In this document: positions 35,758 to 45,063 of the stretch, piece by piece
Layout: every line of letters begins with the position of its first letter
How positions within the stretch are numbered: position 1 is the stretch's first letter
Assembly (NCBI GenBank): GCA_020641055.1
Contig: CP067345.1
Coordinates: forward strand, 326,001-390,000
Reading direction: 5' to 3'
Length of the DNA stretch: 64,000 nucleotides
Source: Clostridioides sp. ES-S-0010-02
Lineage (GTDB): Bacteria; Bacillota; Clostridia; Peptostreptococcales; Peptostreptococcaceae
Notes under the pieces: generated by a model
Database searches by the model: none
What the model saw: only the letters and a program-made list of their open reading frames with translations
What the model was told of the DNA's origin: nothing
Program-made: the position numbers and the translations under genes

Positions 35758-37647
35758 ATGAATAGGAAATTGTGCAAAGCAATAATACCTTTATTTATCT
35801 CTATTTTTTGCATGTTAATAATAAGTATAAAAGCTGACCAAGGATATCAAAAAAATAATGATAGAGCAATTACTGTCATGAATAATGATACTGAAGATGA
35901 TGCTGAAAAAAAACAAGAAATAGATTATGAAAAAACATGTTGGAATTTACAGTCTCTATTTAAAAGTGATGACCAATGGAAAAAAGAACTTAAGAGTTTT
36001 AATAAAGATACAAAAGAACTTAAAAATTACATAGGTAAAGTTACAAAGTCACCAACGCATTTGTCTTTTGCGTTAGATATCAAAGAGAAACTTGATATAA
36101 GATTAAATAAACTTTCTGCTTATGTAAAATTAAAACAAGATACTAATAAAAATTCATATAAATATTTAGATATGAGTGATAGTATGGGTAAATCTTATGG
36201 AGACTATATGGGGATTTGCTCAGATTTAGAGTTAGAGATATTAAAATTATCAAATAGAGATTATAAGAAGATTATTTCAAATAAAAATATAAATAGAAAA
36301 TATGGTGTGTATTTAAGAGATATAAGAAGAAATAAAGTACATTATTTGGACGATAAATCAGAAGATATTCTAAGTAAAGTGTCTTCAATAAGTAGTCTTC
36401 CAAGTCAAGTGTATGAGTTATTTAGAAATATGGATAGAAAAACTAATTTGACACCAGCTCAATATGCAAGTGAACTGGAATCGCCAGATAGAGAAAATAG
36501 AAAAAAAGCTTATCAAGATGAACTCATTACTTATAATGATAATATAAATACAATTGCGGGCTTGATTACTGGCCAAGTTAAAAAGAATATATTTTATTCT
36601 CAAGAAAGAGGTTATGAGTCGTCTTTAGAAATGTATTTAGAATCTGATAATGTAGATGAAAAAGTATACAATAATTTAATAAGAACTGTAAACAGTAATA
36701 TGGATAGTTTACACAAATATATAGATTTAAGAAAAAAAGTCTTAAAGTTGGATAAGGTTCATTCATATGATATGTCTGTACCTATAGTTAAGGCTGTTGA
36801 TAGTAATATTAACTATGAAAAAGCTCAGAGTATAGTATATTCAGCATTATCACCTTTGGGAAAAGAATACAATGATGTAGTATACAAAGCGTTTAATGAA
36901 AAATGGATAGATGTTTATTCACATGAAAATAAAGTGAGTGGTGGATATTGCCTATCTGTCTATGAAAATCATCCATATATACTTTTAAATTATAATAATT
37001 CGCTAGGCTCAGTTTCAACTTTATCACATGAGTTAGGTCATGCTGTATATGAATATCTAAGTTCTAAGAACCAAAATTATTTTAATTCAAGTCCATCTAT
37101 ATTTACTCATGAAGTTGCGTCTACTACTAATGAGGCATTACTTTATGAGATGCTTATAAGAGAATCTAAAAGTAATGGTGAGAAAGCTTATTATATAACA
37201 CAATATCTAGATTTAATAAAGGATACTCTTTATACACAAACTATGTATGCTGAATTTGAAAAAACTATACATGAATTAGTAGAAAAAGGAAAAAGTGTAA
37301 ATGCATTAGTGTTAAATGATGTTTGGGGACAACTTCTCAAGAAGTATTATGGGCAAAACTATGAATTAGACCAATTATCTAAGGTCGGATGGGCAAGAAT
37401 CCCACATTTTTATAATAGTTTTTATGTCTATAAATATGCTACAGGCTGTAGTGCAGGAGTCAGTTTCGCCCAAGATATACTAAAAAATGGCTCAGATAAT
37501 TATATAAATTTTCTTAAAAAAGGAAGCTCAGATTATCCAATAGACTTATTAAAAGGAAGTGGGATAAATTTAACTAATACAAAACCTATAGAAAATACAA
37601 TCAAAAAATTTGACAGCTTAGTAGCAGAACTTGAAAAGCTATTATAA
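35758..37647 (+). CDS. Secreted or membrane-anchored M3 oligoendopeptidase (PepF-like)
   Basis: Zinc metallopeptidase that cleaves short peptides. 629 residues from ATG 35758. Unlike typical cytoplasmic PepF, it begins with MNRKLCKAIIPLFISIFCMLI, a signal peptide or membrane anchor, so it probably acts outside the membrane. The M3 fold fills ~60-620. The zinc site is H424-E-L-G-H428, with the third ligand near E452 (EVASTTNEALL), and the substrate-binding segment GWARIPHFYNSFYVYKYATG lies near 545. A hairpin containing the ribosome site precedes it. The substrate is unknown; a link to spore or wall peptides would be speculation. Confidence 0.9.
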   Translation: MNRKLCKAIIPLFISIFCMLIISIKADQGYQKNNDRAITVMNNDTEDDAEKKQEIDYEKTCWNLQSLFKSDDQWKKELKSFNKDTKELKNYIGKVTKSPTHLSFALDIKEKLDIRLNKLSAYVKLKQDTNKNSYKYLDMSDSMGKSYGDYMGICSDLELEILKLSNRDYKKIISNKNINRKYGVYLRDIRRNKVHYLDDKSEDILSKVSSISSLPSQVYELFRNMDRKTNLTPAQYASELESPDRENRKKAYQDELITYNDNINTIAGLITGQVKKNIFYSQERGYESSLEMYLESDNVDEKVYNNLIRTVNSNMDSLHKYIDLRKKVLKLDKVHSYDMSVPIVKAVDSNINYEKAQSIVYSALSPLGKEYNDVVYKAFNEKWIDVYSHENKVSGGYCLSVYENHPYILLNYNNSLGSVSTLSHELGHAVYEYLSSKNQNYFNSSPSIFTHEVASTTNEALLYEMLIRESKSNGEKAYYITQYLDLIKDTLYTQTMYAEFEKTIHELVEKGKSVNALVLNDVWGQLLKKYYGQNYELDQLSKVGWARIPHFYNSFYVYKYATGCSAGVSFAQDILKNGSDNYINFLKKGSSDYPIDLLKGSGINLTNTKPIENTIKKFDSLVAELEKLL

Positions 37648-37711
37648 AAGATTTATTATAATCCACATGGAAAATATATCGAATTAATGTTAAAATATAC
37701 TAAAAGTTTAA

Positions 37712-37737
37712 AGTCCTATTTATAAATAGGGCTTTTT
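37712..37737 (+). terminator. Terminator after the M3 peptidase gene
   Basis: AGTCCTATTT (37712-37721) and AAATAGGGCT (37724-37733) pair with one G-U, followed by five T residues. Confidence 0.75.
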
Positions 37738-37764
37738 ATCTATTAATTAGTGGGAGATGATTCT

Positions 37765-38730
37765 ATGCAAGTTAAAGTTAAGAAAGCTGTAATACCAGCA
37801 GCAGGTTTAGGCACTAGATTTTTGCCAGCTACAAAGGCACAGCCAAAAGAAATGTTACCAATAGTTGATAAGCCAACACTACAATACATAATAGAAGAGG
37901 CTGTAGCTTCAGGAATAGAGGAAATATTAATAATAACAGGTAGAAATAAAAAATCTATTGAAGACCATTTTGATAAATCTGTAGAATTAGAACTTGACTT
38001 AGAAAAAAAAGGTAAAAAAGAGTTATTAGAAATAGTACAAAACATATCTAATATGATTAATATACATTATATAAGACAGAAAGAACCAAAAGGACTGGGA
38101 GATGCGATTTATTGTGCTAGACATTTTATAGGTGATGAGCCTTTTGCTGTAATGTTAGGAGATGACATTGTAGACAATGATGTACCTTGTTTAAAACAAT
38201 TAACAGACGCATATGAAGAGTATAGAACTACAATATTAGGTGTGCAAAAAGTGAATCCAGAAGATACTAATAAATATGGTATAATAGAAGCTAAAAATAT
38301 AGAGGGTAGGGTTTATAAAGTAAAAGATATGGTGGAAAAACCAGAATCAGGGAAGGCACCTTCAAATATAGCTATTTTAGGTAGGTATATAATAACTCCT
38401 GAGATATTTGACATCCTCAAGGATTTACCACCAGGCAAAGGTGGAGAAGTACAACTTACAGATGCTTTAAAAGTATTATCTAAAAAGGAAGCCATGTATG
38501 CATATAACTTTGAGGGTAAGAGATATGATGTAGGTGATAAATTAGGATTTTTAGAAGCGACTGTCGATTTTGCTCTAAAGAAAGAAGACCTTAAGGAAGA
38601 TTTTATTAAATATCTAAGACATGTCTGTAATGAATTTGATAAAGATGACAATGTGTTATACAATAGTACAAATGAAGGAATAGATTCAGATAAGATTTGC
38701 GAGATTAAAGAACTCGAAGTTCAAAAATAA
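37765..38730 (+). CDS. galU: UTP--glucose-1-phosphate uridylyltransferase
   Basis: Makes UDP-glucose for wall polymers, glycolipids and sugar conversion. I start at ATG 37765, after GGGAG; a GTG at 37750 lies just upstream of that site. The 321-residue product begins with VKKAVIPAAGLGTRFLPATKAQPKEMLP (nucleotide loop). The DKPTLQYI, MLGDDIV and KGGEVQLTDAL motifs follow. The C-terminal ~30 residues are acidic and vary between species. A 37-residue membrane protein gene follows within 20 nt. Confidence 0.95.
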   Translation: MQVKVKKAVIPAAGLGTRFLPATKAQPKEMLPIVDKPTLQYIIEEAVASGIEEILIITGRNKKSIEDHFDKSVELELDLEKKGKKELLEIVQNISNMINIHYIRQKEPKGLGDAIYCARHFIGDEPFAVMLGDDIVDNDVPCLKQLTDAYEEYRTTILGVQKVNPEDTNKYGIIEAKNIEGRVYKVKDMVEKPESGKAPSNIAILGRYIITPEIFDILKDLPPGKGGEVQLTDALKVLSKKEAMYAYNFEGKRYDVGDKLGFLEATVDFALKKEDLKEDFIKYLRHVCNEFDKDDNVLYNSTNEGIDSDKICEIKELEVQK

Positions 38731-38749
38731 TTAGGAAAGGTGATGTAGT

Positions 38750-38863
38750 GTGGCAAAATCAAGTCAAAAAAAGATTAATAGAATAATAGCTGTTGGGATT
38801 GTAGGTGTTCTTGTATTAACAAGTATAACAGCTGTTTTAAGCATGATTGCAACTATGTTGTAG
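38750..38863 (+). CDS. 37-residue single-span membrane protein (DUF4044-like)
   Basis: Starts at GTG 38750 a few bases after AGGAAAGGTG. The product has a basic N-terminus (MAKSSQKKINR) and one hydrophobic helix (~12-36) to the C-terminus. The length, basic start and single helix resemble the small DUF4044 proteins of Firmicutes. It is probably co-transcribed with galU, 19 nt upstream, and is followed by a long-stem terminator. Function unknown. The clear ribosome site and terminator support it as a real gene. Confidence 0.7.
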   Translation: MAKSSQKKINRIIAVGIVGVLVLTSITAVLSMIATML

Positions 38864-38895
38864 AAATAAATAACTACTGTAGTATACATAAATAT

Positions 38896-38957
38896 AAAAA
38901 CCATATATAACTTGATGTAGTTAAAAATTTACAGAATTCTAGTTATGTATGGTTTTT
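38896..38957 (+). terminator. Long-stem terminator after the small membrane protein gene
   Basis: 17-bp stem: 38896-38912 with 38941-38957, one G-U pair, 28-nt loop, the 3' arm ending in five T residues. The remaining gap to rho (38958-39254) is AT-rich and holds only the promoter described next. Confidence 0.75.
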
Positions 38958-39126
38958 AGAATTTATAAAGATAAAAAATAATTTTTATAATAGTTGCATA
39001 TTTTAAGGGAAAATATTATTATAAGATATAAATATAGTGATAAATTTATAAAAACGTGCTAAGATTGGACTTGAGATATAATAAATAAATGGATAATATG
39101 GATAATAATGTTTTAAATTTTATTTA

Positions 39127-39156
39127 TTGACCATAATGTATAAATAGTGATATTAT
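39127..39156 (+). promoter_or_regulatory. Sigma-A promoter of rho
   Basis: TTGACC (39127-39132), 18-bp spacer, TATTAT (39151-39156); each box has one mismatch. It gives a ~90-nt leader. Confidence 0.6.
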
Positions 39157-39254
39157 TAGACTTAACTGTTTGAATAAAACTTTTCTTTTTCATGCCTTCA
39201 ATTTCCAAAAAAAAAGTATGTATATAAATGAATATATAGATGAGGAGGATTTTT

Positions 39255-40859
39255 TTGATTTTAGATGATAAAGTATTAGAAGGATTGGGTAGTAAAACAT
39301 TAGTTGAACTACGAGAAATAGCAAAAGAATTAAAAATAAAATCAATTACTACATATAAGAAAAATGAGCTAATTGAGATTATAAATTCTAAGAGCAAGAA
39401 CGAAGTAAAAACAAGTGATATTAAAGTGAGTGAAGAAATTAAAGATAAAAATGAAAATATAAAAGAAGACATAAAAAATAGAAAAGAAAATATAGAGAGC
39501 GAAAGCATAGAAAAAGAAGTTGAATATAAGAGCCCTGCCAAATCATATAACAAAAAAGATATGGATAATCAAAATATTTCCCAAAGCCAAGATAACAGAA
39601 ACCAAAAAAATGATTATAATAAGACATCAAATACAAATGATTACAATAAGGCGTCAAATACATGTAATAGAATGGTCAGAAATAATAATAAAAACTATTA
39701 TATGCCTAAACAAGTTGATGAATCTAAGATAGTAGATGAATTTAACACATCAAAGGAAGATGAAGTGGTCGGTGTACTTGAGATTTTACCAGATGGATTT
39801 GGTTTTTTAAGAGGCTCAAATTATTTATCTACTGAAGGCGATGTATATGTTTCGCCATCTCAAATAAGAAGATTTAATATGAAAACAGGAGATAAGATTA
39901 AGGGTATAACTAGACATCCAAAAAGTGGAGAAAAGTTTAGAGCACTTTTATATGTTCAAAAGATAAATGATGAAAATCCTGATACAGCTATACAAAGAAA
40001 TGCATTTGAGACATTGACACCAATATTTCCAGAAGAACGACTTACACTGGAAACAAATAGAAATGAGATAGCCACAAGAATTATAGATTTAATTTCTCCT
40101 ATAGGTAAAGGACAAAGAGGATTGATAGTCGCACCTCCAAAAGCTGGGAAAACAGTTCTTTTAAAAAGTGTCGCAAACAGTATAGCTAAAAACCATCCAA
40201 ATGTTGAACTTATAGTACTTCTTATAGATGAAAGACCAGAGGAAGTTACTGATATGAAGGAATCTATTGAAGGAGATGTTATATATTCTACTTTTGACCA
40301 AGTATCAAGTCATCATGTTAAGGTTGCAGAAATGGTATTAAATAGAGCTCAAAGACTAGTTGAACACGGTAAAGATGTAGTAATATTACTAGACAGTATA
40401 ACTAGACTTGCAAGAGCATATAACCTTACAATATCTCCTACAGGTAGAACTTTATCTGGAGGTATTGACCCTGGGGCACTTCATGGACCTAAAAAATTCT
40501 TTGGAGCTGCTAGAAATATAAGACAAGGTGGTTCCCTGACAATACTAGGAACAGCATTAGTTGAAACTGGTTCTAGAATGGATGATGTAATTTTCGAGGA
40601 ATTTAAAGGTACAGGAAATATGGAATTACATTTAGATAGAAAATTAGCTGAAAAAAGGATATTCCCTGCAATTGATATTTATAAGTCTGGGACAAGAAGA
40701 GATGACCTATTGCTTGATGATGAAGAAAAAACAGCTCTTTGGAGATTAAGAAGAGAAATGAGTAATAATTCAGTGATGGAAATCACAGATAAAGTCATTG
40801 AACTTATAAAAAGAACCAAAGACAATAAAGAATTTGTAAAATCGATAAAGAGTTTGTAA
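39255..40859 (+). CDS. rho: Transcription termination factor Rho with N-terminal low-complexity insertion
   Basis: RNA-dependent ATPase that ends transcription. I start at TTG 39255, 6 nt after AGGAGG; the ATG at 39240 lies upstream of that site. 534 residues versus ~420 for typical Rho. The Rho_N helical domain occupies ~1-45 ([21 protein letters not shown]). An inserted region (~50-165) is made mostly of Asn, Lys, Glu, Asp and Ser. The CSD-like RNA-binding domain ([15 protein letters not shown], ~172) and the ATPase core follow, with P-loop APPKAGKT at 293-300, [12 protein letters not shown] and the Q/R-loop region. Such insertions are known in clostridial Rho proteins. Confidence 0.95.
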   Translation: MILDDKVLEGLGSKTLVELREIAKELKIKSITTYKKNELIEIINSKSKNEVKTSDIKVSEEIKDKNENIKEDIKNRKENIESESIEKEVEYKSPAKSYNKKDMDNQNISQSQDNRNQKNDYNKTSNTNDYNKASNTCNRMVRNNNKNYYMPKQVDESKIVDEFNTSKEDEVVGVLEILPDGFGFLRGSNYLSTEGDVYVSPSQIRRFNMKTGDKIKGITRHPKSGEKFRALLYVQKINDENPDTAIQRNAFETLTPIFPEERLTLETNRNEIATRIIDLISPIGKGQRGLIVAPPKAGKTVLLKSVANSIAKNHPNVELIVLLIDERPEEVTDMKESIEGDVIYSTFDQVSSHHVKVAEMVLNRAQRLVEHGKDVVILLDSITRLARAYNLTISPTGRTLSGGIDPGALHGPKKFFGAARNIRQGGSLTILGTALVETGSRMDDVIFEEFKGTGNMELHLDRKLAEKRIFPAIDIYKSGTRRDDLLLDDEEKTALWRLRREMSNNSVMEITDKVIELIKRTKDNKEFVKSIKSL

Positions 40860-41010
40860 AATCAAGGAATAATTGTAAAAATAGATTATATAAAGTAATA
40901 GAAAAATCACTTGAATGGCATAATAAGTTATGCTATAATAATGTAGTTGATAATGTAAAAAGAAAGTTAATATAATTAATTTTTTTAAATAAAGAGAAGA
41001 GGTGACTATA

Positions 41011-41211
41011 ATGCAAAAGGAAATACAACCAAAATATAATCCAGTTGAAGTGCGTTGTGCTTGTGGGAACACATTTGTTGCTGGTTCAACTAAGGACGAA
41101 ATAAAAGTTGAAATATGTTCAGAGTGCCATCCATTCTATACAGGAAAACAAAAGAACATAGAAAAAGGTGGAAGAATCGACAAATTCAAAAAAAGATTCA
41201 AAATGGACTAA
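41011..41211 (+). CDS. rpmE: Ribosomal protein L31 (zinc-binding type)
   Basis: 66-residue 50S subunit protein. ATG 41011 follows AGAGGTG. The zinc-binding C+ form is shown by C-A-C in VRCACGNTF and C-x2-C in [15 protein letters not shown]. The C-terminus is basic. It follows rho, as in many Firmicutes. Confidence 0.97.
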   Translation: MQKEIQPKYNPVEVRCACGNTFVAGSTKDEIKVEICSECHPFYTGKQKNIEKGGRIDKFKKRFKMD

Positions 41212-41224
41212 TTTTTATAAAAGT

Positions 41225-41252
41225 GGAGTTGGAGGAAGCCAACTCCTATTTT
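41225..41252 (+). terminator. Terminator after rpmE
   Basis: GGAGTTGG (41225-41232) pairs with CCAACTCC (41239-41246), followed by a short T-rich stretch. Confidence 0.7.
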
Positions 41253-41355
41253 ATTACAAAAAAAGGTTCATATTCTACTTTAAATTGTCTTTTTGTATTA
41301 TAATAATAAATATGTTAAATTAAGTATTTAAAATGCAATTGAATGAGGTGAGTGG

Positions 41356-42249
41356 ATGGGAAAGCAATCTGTAGGTGGTCAAGCTGTTATTGAAGGCGTA
41401 ATGATGCAATCAAAAGATAAAAGAGCTGTAGCTGTTAGAAAAAGTGACGGAGAAATAGCCTTAAAAGAAGATAGAATAAAAAGTTGGGTAAGAGATAAGA
41501 ATATAGACAAGATACCTTTTATTAGAGGTTCTTTTGTTATGATAGATACAATGATTCAAGGAATAAAGAGCTTGAACTTTTCTTCAGAGTTTTTTATGGA
41601 AGAAGCTGAAGAGGACAAATTTGACTTATTTATGAAGAAGATTTTTAAAGATAAGGCAAATGATATACTTATAGTATTTTCCTTGGTTATAGCCATGATA
41701 CTTTCAGCTGGTTTATTTATTTTTATACCTACACTAGTAGGAGGGGCTTTTTCTAAGGTAATACCTAGTGATTTTATGCTCAATTTAATAGAAGGTATTA
41801 TAAGGATAGTTATATTATTTGCATATATAGTATTGATTTCTAGAAGTAAGGATATAGAAAGAGTATTTCAATATCATGGCGCAGAGCATAAATCCATATA
41901 TTGTTATGAAAATAATTTGGAACTTACAGTAGAAAACGCTAGAAAATTTAAAAGACTTCACCCTAGATGTGGTACAAATTTTTTGTTTATAGTTATGGCT
42001 GTATCAATAATACTATTTGCATTTTTTGGTTGGCCAAATCCAATACTTAGGATATTTATGAGAATCATATGCGTTCCTATAGTAGCAGGATTATCTTATG
42101 AAGTAATTAGAATTCTTGGAAAATACGACAATGGATTTACTAAGATTATTGCATATCCAGGTATGATGTTGCAATACTTTACGACTAAAGAGCCTGATGA
42201 TGAGCAGTTAGAAGTAGCTTTAGAAGCATTAAAGGCAGTAGTAGATTAA
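41356..42249 (+). CDS. DUF1385 membrane protein (YqhQ-like)
   Basis: 297-residue conserved protein of unknown biochemical function. It starts with the hallmark GGQAVIEGVMMQ. Three or four membrane segments lie at ~110-132, ~143-165, ~213-235 and ~238-255. The AEHK motif (YHGAEHKSIYCYE) and HPRCGTNFL between the second and third segments contain conserved Glu/His/Cys residues that could bind metal. GAGGTG precedes the ATG. It commonly lies beside prmC-prfA, as here, and may be co-transcribed with them (17-nt gap). Confidence 0.9.
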   Translation: MGKQSVGGQAVIEGVMMQSKDKRAVAVRKSDGEIALKEDRIKSWVRDKNIDKIPFIRGSFVMIDTMIQGIKSLNFSSEFFMEEAEEDKFDLFMKKIFKDKANDILIVFSLVIAMILSAGLFIFIPTLVGGAFSKVIPSDFMLNLIEGIIRIVILFAYIVLISRSKDIERVFQYHGAEHKSIYCYENNLELTVENARKFKRLHPRCGTNFLFIVMAVSIILFAFFGWPNPILRIFMRIICVPIVAGLSYEVIRILGKYDNGFTKIIAYPGMMLQYFTTKEPDDEQLEVALEALKAVVD

Positions 42250-42266
42250 AGAAAAGGGTATTTATT

Positions 42267-43118
42267 ATGACGATAAAAGATATAATTATTAAATATTCAG
42301 AGGAATTTAAAGGTATAAGTGATACTCCAAGACTAGATACAGAATTATTGTTACAAAAAGCATTAGGTGACGTTGATAGATTGTATATTCACTTAAATCT
42401 AAGTAAAGAATTAACTGAAGAACAGAAAACAGAATTTATAGGTTTTGCAGAAGAAAGAATAAATGGAAGACCAATAGCATATATAGTTGAAAATAGGGAG
42501 TTTATGGGACTAGATTTCTTTGTTAAGGAAGGAGTATTAATCCCAAGACCAGATACAGAAACTTTGGTAGAAGAAATAATTGAAATATGTAAAGGTAGAA
42601 AGAATGTAAGCATACTAGATATAGGTACTGGTTCAGGTGCGATTACAGTTAGCTTAGCAAAATATATTGAAAATTCTAAATTGATGTCTTTTGATATATC
42701 AGAAACAGCCTTAGAAATAGGAAAGAAAAATGCTATTATAAATGAAGTTGATGAAAAAATAGAGTACATTAAATCAGATTTATTTACAGTATTGAATAAT
42801 AGTGATATAAAATTTGATATTATAGTTTCAAATCCACCATATATAAAAAAACAAGACATAGAAACACTACACACACAAGTTAAAGATTATGAGCCATATA
42901 ATGCACTTGAGGGTGGAGAAGATGGATTGGATTTTTATAGAAAAATAACAGAGCAAGGTAAGAAATATTTAAATCAATGTGGAATATTAGCATATGAAGT
43001 TGGTCACAATCAAGCTGAAGATGTAATTAATATTATGAAAAGTAATGGATATAAAAAAATATATACAAAGAAGGATATACAAGGCATTGATAGAGTTGTT
43101 ATAGGATACAATATATGA
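42267..43118 (+). CDS. prmC: Release factor glutamine methyltransferase
   Basis: SAM-dependent enzyme that methylates the Gln of the GGQ motif in release factors; RF1 (prfA) is encoded next to it. 283 residues. An N-terminal helical substrate-binding domain (~1-75) is followed by a Rossmann methyltransferase core with DIGTGSGAI (~118) and the catalytic NPPY at 189-192. AAAAGGG lies upstream of the ATG. The gap to prfA is 43 nt. Confidence 0.96.
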   Translation: MTIKDIIIKYSEEFKGISDTPRLDTELLLQKALGDVDRLYIHLNLSKELTEEQKTEFIGFAEERINGRPIAYIVENREFMGLDFFVKEGVLIPRPDTETLVEEIIEICKGRKNVSILDIGTGSGAITVSLAKYIENSKLMSFDISETALEIGKKNAIINEVDEKIEYIKSDLFTVLNNSDIKFDIIVSNPPYIKKQDIETLHTQVKDYEPYNALEGGEDGLDFYRKITEQGKKYLNQCGILAYEVGHNQAEDVINIMKSNGYKKIYTKKDIQGIDRVVIGYNI

Positions 43119-43161
43119 TATAATCAACAATTGATATGTTACATTTAATCGAGGTGAAAGT

Positions 43162-44226
43162 ATGTTAAAAAAATTAGAGGTATTGGAAGATACATATAAA
43201 GACTTAAGTGAAAAAATAGGTGATCCTGATGTAATAAATGATCAAAAAGTTTGGCAAAAGTATATAAAAGAACATGCTGACTTAGAGCCTATTGTTATGA
43301 AATACAGAGAGTACAAAAGCGTTTTAGATAGCATAAAGGAATCAAAAGAAATTTTACAAGAAGAGTCAGATGAAGAGTTAAGAGAATTAGCTAAAATGGA
43401 ACTATCTGAAATGGAAGAAAAAGTAGCTCCAATAGAAGAAGAAATAAAAATACTACTATTACCTAAAGACCCTAATGATGACAAGAACGTTATAGTTGAA
43501 ATTAGAGGTGGAGCTGGAGGAGATGAAGCAGCTCTATTTGCAGGTGATTTATTTAGAATGTATTCGAGATATGCTGAGAGAAGAAGATGGAAAATAGAAT
43601 TATTAAGTGCTAGTGATACTGGAGTGGGTGGATATAAAGAAGTATCTTTTATGATAAAAGGTAAAGGAGCTTACTCAAGATTAAAGTATGAATCTGGAGT
43701 TCATAGAGTTCAAAGGATACCATCAACTGAATCTGGTGGAAGAATACACACATCAACTTCTACTGTTGCAGTATTACCAGAGGTTGAAGATGTAGAAGTT
43801 GACATAAATCCAAATGATTTAAGAATAGACGTTTTCCGTTCTTCAGGTAATGGAGGGCAAAGTGTCAATACTACTGACTCTGCTGTTAGGGTAACACACA
43901 TACCTACAGGTGAAGTAGTATCTTGTCAAGATGGAAAATCACAATTAAAAAATAAAGAGCAAGCTTTAAAAATATTAAAAGCGAGACTTTACGATAAAGC
44001 ATTGGCAGAACAACACAAAGATATAGCAGCAGAAAGAAAAAGCCAAGTCGGAACTGGTGACAGATCAGAAAGAATAAGAACATATAATTTCCCTCAAGGT
44101 AGAATAAGTGACCATAGAATAAATTTAACTTTATATAAGCTAGATGCATTCTTAGATGGGGATATAGATGAAATGATAGACGCTTTAATTACTGTTGACC
44201 AAACAGAAAAAATGACTGCAATATAA
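43162..44226 (+). CDS. prfA: Peptide chain release factor 1
   Basis: Recognises UAA/UAG in the ribosomal A site and releases the finished chain. The 354 residues are normal for RF1. Coiled N-terminal domain, then the central domain with the catalytic G231-G232-Q233 in [26 protein letters not shown]-type context, split here only for brevity. GAGGTGAAAG precedes the ATG. GGQ is the target of the neighbouring PrmC. Confidence 0.97.
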   Translation: MLKKLEVLEDTYKDLSEKIGDPDVINDQKVWQKYIKEHADLEPIVMKYREYKSVLDSIKESKEILQEESDEELRELAKMELSEMEEKVAPIEEEIKILLLPKDPNDDKNVIVEIRGGAGGDEAALFAGDLFRMYSRYAERRRWKIELLSASDTGVGGYKEVSFMIKGKGAYSRLKYESGVHRVQRIPSTESGGRIHTSTSTVAVLPEVEDVEVDINPNDLRIDVFRSSGNGGQSVNTTDSAVRVTHIPTGEVVSCQDGKSQLKNKEQALKILKARLYDKALAEQHKDIAAERKSQVGTGDRSERIRTYNFPQGRISDHRINLTLYKLDAFLDGDIDEMIDALITVDQTEKMTAI

Positions 44227-44241
44227 GGAATGTTTTAAAAG

Positions 44242-44290
44242 AGCTGTTTCTTTCTAGAAATTATTTTCTATTTTGAAACAGCTATTTTGC
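44242..44290 (+). terminator. Terminator after prfA
   Basis: AGCTGTTTC (44242-44250) pairs with GAAACAGCT (44275-44283), with extra AT pairing inside and a weak T tract. Confidence 0.65.
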
Positions 44291-44354
44291 ATTTTAGGTC
44301 ATGTTATCATATTCTACTGTATATAATTGTTATATACAAGTACAGGAGGGTTAT

Positions 44355-45035
44355 ATGATACTAAAAGTAACAATAATTGGACTTTTGGCAGGTGTTATAG
44401 GGACAGGATTAGGAGGAGTTATATCAGCTATCTTCAAAAGAGAAGTTGATAAATACCTAAATTTCTTTATGGGATTGTCTGGCGGAATAATGTTGGCTGT
44501 AGTAGTATTTGATTTGATGAAAGAATCCATGGATAAAATGGGAGTAATCAATACAGTTATATTTACATTTGTTGGAGCTCTCATAACTATGTACATAAAA
44601 ACAAGATTGGATGTATCTGGAAGTATGGCATCTGGATATCTTATATTCATAAGTATATTACTACATAATTTACCAGAAGGATTGGCTATTGGTTCTTCTT
44701 TTATGTCAACAGAAAGCTTAGGTATCACTCTTGCTATAGTAATAGGTCTACATAACATACCAGAAGGATTAGCTATGGCATTGGGTCTGATATGTAATAA
44801 AATGAGGATGAGTAAAGTTATTTTATTTACAATAATAGCTGGATTGCCTATGGGTCTAGGAAGTTTTTTAGGTGTTTATTTTGGAGGAGTGTTTACTTCT
44901 CTTATAGGTGTATTTCTTGCTACAGCAGGAGGTACAATGATGTATGTTGTATTGGAAGAAATTTTTCCGCATTCAAAAAGTGTGTATTGTATAGTTGGTT
45001 TTTTGTTAGGTACAATAATTGTAAACTATATCTAA
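44355..45035 (+). CDS. ZIP-family metal transporter
   Basis: Membrane transporter for divalent metals such as Zn2+. I start at ATG 44355, 4 nt after AGGAGGG; the open frame extends 18 codons upstream without a ribosome site. 226 residues, about eight membrane segments. The two metal-site helices are clear: HNLPEGLAIG and HNIPEGLAMA. Direction is usually uptake for this family. The metal is not determined by the sequence. It precedes sua5 by 28 nt. Confidence 0.93.
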   Translation: MILKVTIIGLLAGVIGTGLGGVISAIFKREVDKYLNFFMGLSGGIMLAVVVFDLMKESMDKMGVINTVIFTFVGALITMYIKTRLDVSGSMASGYLIFISILLHNLPEGLAIGSSFMSTESLGITLAIVIGLHNIPEGLAMALGLICNKMRMSKVILFTIIAGLPMGLGSFLGVYFGGVFTSLIGVFLATAGGTMMYVVLEEIFPHSKSVYCIVGFLLGTIIVNYI

Positions 45036-45063
45036 AATTAAAATGAAAGCAGGCATACGAAAG

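Noticed and set aside
41115-41303. Overlapping + strand frame across rpmE and its terminator
   Set aside because: It lies in another frame of rpmE and runs through the terminator, with no ribosome site.
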